A stretch of DNA of 64,000 bases from positions 186,001 through 250,000 of the forward strand of contig JAGFBZ010000899.1 of assembly GCA_018398805.1 (NCBI GenBank), in the 5' to 3' direction. Below, one piece after another: positions 57,951 to 64,000 of this stretch. This stretch comes from Hirundichthys speculiger (taxonomy: Eukaryota; Chordata; Actinopteri; Beloniformes; Exocoetidae). Numbering within the stretch: the first letter of the stretch is position 1; each line of letters starts with the position of its first letter. The notes under the pieces were generated by a model. It was not told the DNA's origin, made no database searches, and saw only the letters and a list, made by a program, of their open reading frames with translations. Made by a program: the position numbers and the translations under genes.

Positions 57951-58175
57951 TACCTTCTCCAGAATATAGACTTTTCCTCACAAGGAAAGGATTCTGCAAT
58001 CCTTACCTTTTCTTTCTTTTTAGGGCCAAAATCTTGATTTATCTTTCTCTCTTATAGATCTATGTTGTTTTTAGGAGTTTTTTTTTTCAACCTAATTATG
58101 GTCTCCTTCCTTTGTACTGAGATCTCTTTGTCAAACAGCAGCCAAATGCCAACACAGTGCCTGATTTCAACTCCT

Positions 58176-59234
58176 GACCAAATGGTAAATGGTGTATAAA
58201 GGCACAATCATAAAAAGTGGTGCTGTAAAAGTGCTCGGTGACTGTGGAAACCTGATGACAAACACAACTCTGTTGAAAACGGTATCATCGGGAAAGTCCG
58301 CGAATACGTGCAGGTTGTGTTTGTCCCTGTGGTGGAGGAGAGGAAAAACAAAGCACCCTGGCCTCGCTGCTGGCGAGTCTGTGTGCACGTATGTTTTTTT
58401 AGGTGTGCATGCATGTGCGTGACTTTGAGCCCCAAAGCTCTTTGTCCCTTTCCGGTGGACTCGGCTTGTATTCTGCAGTACATGTCACATGCACAAACAC
58501 CGGTGCAAACACAAACACACGCTGAAATGTAACTTGGCTGATTTCGCTGTGTTTTAAGGAGACATTTCTCTTGTAGAGTCCTTATTGTGACGATAAACAA
58601 AAGTCACCTCATCCTAAACAATGCAAAACAAAACAATAAAAGAACAAGTGAGGTGTATCTTCAACCGTCCTCCATGAAATCTGCTTTTTTATTTGTCCAA
58701 AATACCCACACGATCAATCATCTCCCTCAAGACCAGTGACTTGCATCCAGTCTGGACCTCACAAGCATAGCTAAAGCCGGCCACACACTTTCACACATGC
58801 ACACAGCCACACCATTGACTCTGCAAAGACGGTCCCCTCGTGTCCCCATCCTTTTCTGCCTGCAGGTGTTGGCCAGCCTGTCAGTTCCCAGGCATCAAGG
58901 AATCGGAGCTGACGCCTCCTCACGCCACCAAGTGGTAATCACCTGTCCTACACATTCAGTCGTCAGAAACCTGGTCACAATCACAAACCCAGGCTGTAAA
59001 AATGGACTAAAAGTGATTATAGCATCACAGCTCCTGAGGTAAAAATTCTATGCTGCACTGCAGGAGGACCAAGAAAGTGGGGTTTCTAGCACTTCGTTGT
59101 TGGAGGTTTCCCTCCCAAGAAGGTGATAGTTGTTAATATTTTTTACCTTCAATGGTAAATTACTTCTTGAAAGGTTAAGTTTTGACTACCGCGGCTCAGT
59201 TATCGGCATTAGAACTGGTGTATTTGGAAGCAGC
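58176..59234. other. No gene recognised
   Basis: The 130-aa minus frame at 58208-58600 is Cys/Thr-rich from CA/TG-rich DNA and has no domain. No exon signals. Confidence 0.4.
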
Positions 59235-59285
59235 GACCTGCTGTGGCGACCCCTAAAGGGATAAAAATGACGAGAAGAAAAGTAT
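59235..59285 (+). mobile_element. RTE-type LINE tail remnant
   Basis: CGACCTGCTGTGGCGACCCC then AAAGGGATAAAAATGACGAG and AAGAAAAG matches the final codons (RCGDP) and purine tail of RTE-type elements. About 50 bp. Confidence 0.5.
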
Positions 59286-60599
59286 ATGAAATAGGAATGA
59301 CACATGACACGCTGATGTGTTTTTACAGCAAAGGAGTTACAATGAAATGGACACACTGGGCTCAAATGTTTTGATCATTGACAGACTTGTGTAGGCCTTG
59401 ATTACAAACTGATGACGATCCATTCATTTAAATCAGTTGTGTTAGCGCAGGGAGACATCTAAAATCTGCAGCTAAATGCTACAACAAATACCTCAATTGT
59501 GCAATTTAGATTTCATCATCCATCCATCCATTACCTATGCCCGTTTAGTCCTATGTAGGTTCACGGGGATCTGCAAATGCCTAAATAGTTCAAGGCTTTT
59601 GGATTTAGTTTTATTTTGATTGGGTCAGCCTAATGAAAAAAAATAGACTTGTTGACCATTTAATTTATCAACAACTGTGTTGCAATTCATTCATTCTCAA
59701 AGGTGATGTGATGCTGTGTTCCCTTTGCACTCGGAACTTAAAAGTACTGCAACGTAATGTTCCTCAGCGTTGGACTTCCAACTCATCACCTGAGATAAAC
59801 TGATAAACTGAACCCCAAGTTCAGAAATCAGGATCATTTCTCAGAGTTTCAACTGTAAATAAATGCTCTGCGTATTTTTTTTAGCTACCTTTTTTATTTT
59901 TTATGTCAAATTTAGTAAACCAACATCATGTTCCTGTGATGAAGTTATACTTGAAAATAAAGCTCAAGAGTAGCTCTCCAGGAAGTGTCCATCTCGTTTT
60001 TGTGACTTTGTCGAATTGTGGCAAACTGAATGGTTTGCTGGTTTTTCTCGAGTCTTCAACAGATACAACGCTGAGCTGAGTTCTGAATTAAAGATTTAAA
60101 AATGCAGAAAGTAGCAGTAATGTCGGAGTCATAGCTCGGCATCAGTCTGAATTTACAGAGACTTTTAACACATGTCAGTTTACATTTTTATTGTTTCTAA
60201 GGTAGGGTAAAGGATTCTACGTGATTTCAAACCCAGAGCACTATTTGTCACATTCAGTGAATGTCTCCTCACCATCCACTGGATCATCATCGTTGTGAGT
60301 GCACTGTAAAAAATAAAATAAATAAAACAGTCTTCATACACATCCCTGGTAAAACAGGAAACAAACAGAGTCGGGGCAGCCTGGCCCTCCAACCATAACA
60401 AGCACTGCTCCAGTCAATCACCAACTGGGGGAGGGATTTCTGTTTGTGATGGAGCATGTTTTCTCAGGGGGCACTGAAGACACGGGGAGGGAGCAGCTAG
60501 CTCTTCATGTTTGGTTGCTATTTTGTTCAAGTATCAACATATGCAATATCATCTTTTTTCTTTCTGATGTTGATGTGTAATTCCGTAACGGTATCATTT
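59286..60599. other. No gene recognised apart from a SINE end
   Basis: AT-rich with T-tracts near 59875. The SINE remnant at 59518 is listed separately. Confidence 0.4.
59518..59580 (-). mobile_element. SINE 3' end fragment
   Basis: Complement of GGCATTTGCAGATCCCCGTG and AACGGGCATAGGTAATGGAT with GGATGGATGA: the 3' end of the 222-580 family. Confidence 0.6.
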
Positions 60600-60700
60600 G
60601 TGCCTGTGTTCCTATCATGGTCAGGCCTCCCTTGAAAAAGAGGTGATTGATCTTGGGATCTTCCTGGTTAAATAAAGGTTAATAATAATAATGAAATTCA
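60600..60700 (+). mobile_element. LINE-type 3' tail fragment
   Basis: 'ggtcaggcctcccttgaaaa', AGAGGTGATTGATCTTGGGA and TTCCTGGTTAAATAAAGGTT followed by (AAT)n form a common fish LINE 3' end. Class uncertain. Confidence 0.5.
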
Positions 60701-61239
60701 AATCTAAAAACTGCTCACCCTACCTTTAATACCACCATGACATACGCTCAATCACATGTGATTGGAAAACAGTGAACCAGTGATAATTTATGGTTAATAC
60801 TTCTTTTTTTTATTCTGTTTGGTTTAAAAAACTTGCTGCCGCAGCTTTTCAGTTTGCACGTGTGGTGTTGACGTTCTCAATAATTGCACATTTGTTTTAT
60901 GCTGCATGAAAAAAGGGGGGAAAAATCAGGCAAAAGCTGAAAGTTTGCAGAAGCAGAAGTCTCCACAAATCCCAACAGCTTCTCATACTGTCTGCATGTA
61001 AATCTGCCGTTTGGTGCATTAATGCACAGTTATAAAAATGTCAGGGAAACACTTCAGGATGAAACTACAGTTTGCAAGTGAAAGTATCAAACATCAAACA
61101 TCAAGCCGTTAGAAATGTCAAATCAAAGACCTTCATTGTTTGACCACAGGTGTTCAGTGCCGACCATCATATGAAAAAGTTCTTGTAGAAAATGAGAGGC
61201 CCTCTGTGTGAAAGGTGGAACAGAGCTGGGAGTGGACAC
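60701..61239. other. No gene recognised
   Basis: AT-rich, nothing recognisable. Confidence 0.4.
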
Positions 61240-61655
61240 AGATCACTGGATAACCAGGTCTATATCATGGATATAAAGTCCTTATTTCTCTCCACACCAG
61301 CTTGAGCAGGCCATTGATCCTCCGCACACTTCTAAACCCACCAAAGAATTTTTCATGAAGCAGAAATGGAGGCTTATGGAATGACCGAGTCAAAGCCCAG
61401 ATCTGAATCCCACAGAAATGTTGTAGGGTATTTGTCAGAAAACCCTGAAGCATGTTGCAGCTGAAGGAATGTTGCATGAAGAGTGTGGAAACATTTCAGC
61501 AAGCTGATGTCAAAGACAGTCGGATAATTATGCAAAAGACCCAAAAACTGGATTTTACCGCATAAGGCAGCAACGCTCCCTTCAGTGGCAACTTTTCTCC
61601 CGAAGAGAAATATGACATCTGTTGATATTCTAGTCAAATAAATCATTGAAAACGG
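61240..61655 (+). pseudogene. Tc1-like transposase C-terminal relic
   Basis: The plus strand reads LEQAIDPPHTSKPTKEFF (about 61302-61355) and, after a stop, PSQSPDLNPTEML (61384-61422) followed by LKHVAAEGMLHEE. PSQSPDLNP.E is the hallmark of Tc1/mariner transposases around the third catalytic acid. Stops and frameshifts are frequent. Edges are approximate. Confidence 0.6.
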
Positions 61656-62869
61656 AAAAATTTCCATGTATTGCAGGCAATGTTTGAAAGAGAATCACAT
61701 GTTGTCTTGATCAAATTACTTTTAGATGAAAGCAGGTCATGATGATTATGACAAAAGGGAGAAGAAAAAAAAACAAAACAAAACAAGAACAATACGAGAC
61801 CACAAGCTGAAGCTGCCAGTGTCTGAAATACACAGACAGCTTTCAAACACAATCTCCCTCTGTTTGTTTGTATGTCTGTCTGTCTGCCGTGGGTTTATTT
61901 GTGGTCAGTATGCCACAGTCTTGGTCCGTCCTTGACCTCGACTTAAGATTACACGGTGGCTTCAGGGGCACTTTCAGTTTTGTACAAGAACATGAGCTAA
62001 CAGTAGCCCTTGCAGTGTGTCTGGCAGCATATGCTGTGTGTTTGAACTGAGAATAAGTGGAGTGTCCTGAGTCACAGCACGCCAAATGTGTGCTGCGCCT
62101 GATCTTTACTGATGCCTCAACTTGGAACAAAAAGCAAGCTTGCATGAACGTTGTACAACAGACGTATTTAGGAATTTTTCTGTATCTGGCACATGGAAAC
62201 AGCGTCTGAGCTGTAGTCGAATCACCTTTCTTCTTGTCATAGCAAACCAGCACAGCTGAAGCAAACCAGTGGCTTAGTGCTCGTCTTTCAGCTTTCCAGG
62301 TCAATCAGTTCAGCATTAGAAGAAAAATCAACATACATCAACCCAAAGAAGTTTAGCTGCAGAACACTGACATGCAAGCCTGTAACTGGTGCTCATATAT
62401 CCACCAAACGTGGACTTGAGAGGCTTTTTAAAGGCAGGCACATCTTCTCCAGCACTTTTGATCGTCTTTGAACGCCTTCCCTCTTCCCTTCGACACCCAC
62501 CCTCTGTTTTTAATTTGAACCCACAAGGGAGAGGGCGGGCGTGCTGTGTAGTCTGAGGTTACACAGACAAGAATTGGGGGGGATTTGAGGGATTTCTCTC
62601 CAGCAGCCTTTTAGAGAGGGTGAGGTATCAATCAGGTGCTGATGTTACACTGATGCAATGTTTCAGTCTGTGCAGAAGGTAACTCCTGGACGCTGTGCTA
62701 ATTTGTATCAACTTCACATGTAGCCATGAGGGCTGCGCGATGTTTGATGCCACATTAATGAGGATTCTTCAAGGCTAATTAAAATCTTGCACCATAGCTG
62801 AAGAGTTTGGTGTTTTGAAGTGAGATACTATTTCAAATGTCACATTCAGAAGCTAGAAATCACAACATC
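61656..62869. other. No gene recognised; downstream flank of the terminal exon
   Basis: A (GTCT)n patch lies at 61873-61887. The 153-aa minus frame at 61843-62304 has no domain and an implausible Cys/Thr/Lys-rich composition. At 62720-62800 an AT-rich stretch with CTAATTAAAATC could be a regulatory element, but nothing beyond that. Confidence 0.4.
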
Positions 62870-63498
62870 ACATTTTATACTGCATTTAAACCTGTTTATT
62901 TTCATGCTCTCACCTGTCATTAAAGGCATTAACCAATGAAAAGAGTATATAATTGCATTTCATTTCTAAAATTATACATTCAAGAGTGCAGTCATTTAGT
63001 ATAAATATAATAAAATACCTGAATATTATAGAATATAATTTCTTTTCAAAAATACAGCCATGACAGATTAAGAAATGTAGCCTTTACATAGAGCAGAATA
63101 TATAGAAAAGAAAGAAACATACATTCATAGAGCAGCAGGTGAACAGCATTGGTCCCAAAACCCTGAAGTGTAATTGTAAGTTCATTCTCAAAATAAATAC
63201 AGTTCAAAAAATTAAGCTACACTTTGTACCGCAAGTGTTCGTTCAGCTAAAGGCTAGTGTGATGCTCACATCCAACATCCCGAACATTACAGCTCTTTAA
63301 GGAGGGGGCGATCATCTCAGAGTAAGGTGCAGGGTTACTTGCAGTCACAAGGTATAGAAATTATTTTCCAGCAATCGGCAAGAAATGCAAAAGAAAGTGT
63401 AGAAAGTTTAAATGGACTCCTGACATGACAAATCTGAATCAGAAATGAGTCCACAACCCTGCTTAGAGGAGAAAAGTTGCTTCCAGGGAGAAGAATGA
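62870..63498 (-). other. Probable 3' UTR of the terminal-exon gene
   Basis: Downstream of the stop codon on the minus strand the sequence is AT-rich with no open frame. The only canonical AATAAA is the complement of 62895-62900, which would place cleavage around 62870-62885 and give a 3' UTR of roughly 620 nt. No transposon lies inside. This is inference from the signal alone. Confidence 0.5.
62895..62900 (-). terminator. Candidate polyadenylation signal AATAAA
   Basis: The only AATAAA on the minus strand between the stop codon (63499) and 62870. Confidence 0.5.
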
Positions 63499-63771
63499 CT
63501 AGTTGGTCTTCTTAGAGTCTGCCGGCGCCGTATCGTCTGACTCTTCTTTGGCTTCGAGGGGGCTGCTTTGCCCGGATGATCCGTTCTCCCTGGACCCTTT
63601 GGTTGCGACTTGAGAGGTTGCCCTTTTTATTTTACAGTTATCAACAGATGCTTCGTTTACCTCGCCCGTGAGAGCGGCGTAAGGGCATTGGCCTGTAAAG
63701 AGGGTTTTGTAGAGGACTGACTCGATGGTGGCGAAGGGTGAGGAGGAGGAGCCCGTCAGCATCATCCGTGA
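63499..63771 (-). CDS. 3' terminal coding exon of an unidentified gene
   Basis: The minus strand has a splice acceptor (complement of 63772-63780, reading ATGTTTTAG) preceded by a T-rich tract, then an uninterrupted frame of 90 codons (SRMMLTGSSSSPFATIESVL ... ADSKKTN) to a stop at 63499-63501. Using TCA at 63771-63769 as the first codon the acceptor is in phase 0. An in-frame ATG lies at 63765, but I read it as internal. The first 35 residues are mixed and include a hydrophobic stretch (FATIESVLYKTLFTG). The last 50 are hydrophilic and rich in Ser, Glu, Asp and Lys, like a disordered cytoplasmic or nuclear tail. Base composition is more GC-rich than the flanks, and CGs are retained. I do not recognise the family. 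The rest of the gene lies to the right, beyond the window. Confidence 0.65.
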   Translation of the reverse strand, partial: SRMMLTGSSSSPFATIESVLYKTLFTGQCPYAALTGEVNEASVDNCKIKRATSQVATKGSRENGSSGQSSPLEAKEESDDTAPADSKKTN

Positions 63772-64000
63772 CTAAAACATAAAAACAGAAATGTGTTTGG
63801 GAAAAGGCCAAATATCAGAGAATAATGTTAAGTTGAAAAGAAAGTATGTCCTGTCTTCTTGTTACAGTTGTAAGCTCCTTCCATGGTGATGTTTCAATTC
63901 AGATCACAGAATATCAAAAACATGACGAAACAAATCAGAAGCTAACTTCAGGGTCTGACGTACGTTACGATTTTGAGAGACTTAATTTCTCATGTTCCTA
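63772..64000 (-). other. Intron sequence upstream of the terminal exon
   Basis: The region beyond the acceptor (minus strand) is AT-rich without a frame joining the exon. No further exon is visible before the window ends. Confidence 0.5.

Larger units (their letters stand above)
56471..58175 (-). pseudogene. Tc1-like transposase relic, split by an RTE/hAT insertion
   Basis: Minus strand. An N-terminal piece is at about 58075-58135 (FDKEISVQRKETIIRLKKK), with weaker similarity to 57955. Then comes an insertion (57008-57950). Downstream, RGVITKCKPVSLKNTKGRLD and FARKIIKKPPLLFFGQ (about 56868-56975) match the Tc1 block before the second catalytic Asp. Toward 56471 the nucleotide sequence keeps the order of the family (complement of 'gttgatcatgagctgtttct', 'cagcagtcacaacatcaaca' and 'gggtcattatccatcatttg') but no open frame. 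The left flank ACAATGATG and the right flank GCCTACCTTCTCC join well to Tc1 family order, supporting an insertion between them. Confidence 0.65.

Noticed and set aside
61843..62304. 153-aa minus-strand frame
   Set aside because: Cys/Thr/Lys-rich without domains, no splice or start context, and it overlaps an opposite open frame.

Overview
The window looks like gene-poor nuclear DNA from a teleost fish, probably a spiny-rayed (percomorph-type) species. The evidence is the repeat content: Rex1/CR1-group, L2-like, RTE-like and restriction-endonuclease-type LINEs, several Tc1 families, hAT-like non-autonomous elements, tRNA-derived SINEs with A and B boxes, and long (TA)n, (CA)n and (AATTC)n arrays. 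Open frames are short, AT content is high, and there is no operon-like packing. The species call is inference from repeats recognised by eye; no search was run.

Only one host-gene piece can be supported: a 3' terminal exon on the minus strand near the right edge (63499-63771), with a splice acceptor, a stop codon, and a probable 3' UTR reaching a polyadenylation signal near 62895. I do not recognise the protein family. Everything to its left is downstream intergenic sequence or the territory of genes whose exons lie outside the window.

Layout. 1-4.7 kb: a tRNA-derived SINE, then a Tc1 relic interrupted by another SINE. 6.3-7.9 kb: a decayed LINE holding a perfect 27-bp hairpin. 10.2-12.6 kb: a TIR-bearing element beside a long but broken Rex1-type reverse transcriptase. 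14.6-21.1 kb: Tc1 relics, large AT/CA microsatellites, a hAT-like relic and a LINE with a C-terminal restriction-like endonuclease. 21.5-25.0 kb: a Tc1 element with both ends recognisable, split by about 2.4 kb of other transposon DNA. 26.0-29.2 kb: a mosaic of an (AATTC)n-headed repeat, SINE and LINE-tail insertions and an L2/CR1-like LINE. 29.9-30.7 kb: a dispersed repeat split by another. 34.2-36.2 kb: a Tc1 relic, a Rex1/CR1-group LINE with an intact C-terminal frame, and a second endonuclease-type LINE tail. 36-56 kb: mostly unassigned unique sequence with a fold-back element (45.2 kb), an RTE tail (42.5 kb) and a TIR-type repeat (52.8 kb). 56.2-58.2 kb: a nested structure in which a hAT-like element sits in an RTE tail inside a Tc1 transposase relic. 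59-62 kb: short SINE, LINE and Tc1 remains.

The elements do not form a pathway. They record successive transposition, and the nesting gives relative ages. I found no CRISPR array, no rRNA or genuine tRNA gene, and no convincing new protein system. The best candidates for a second look are the nested mosaics, the perfect hairpin, the fold-back element, the C29 tract inside a reverse transcriptase motif, and the unidentified terminal exon.
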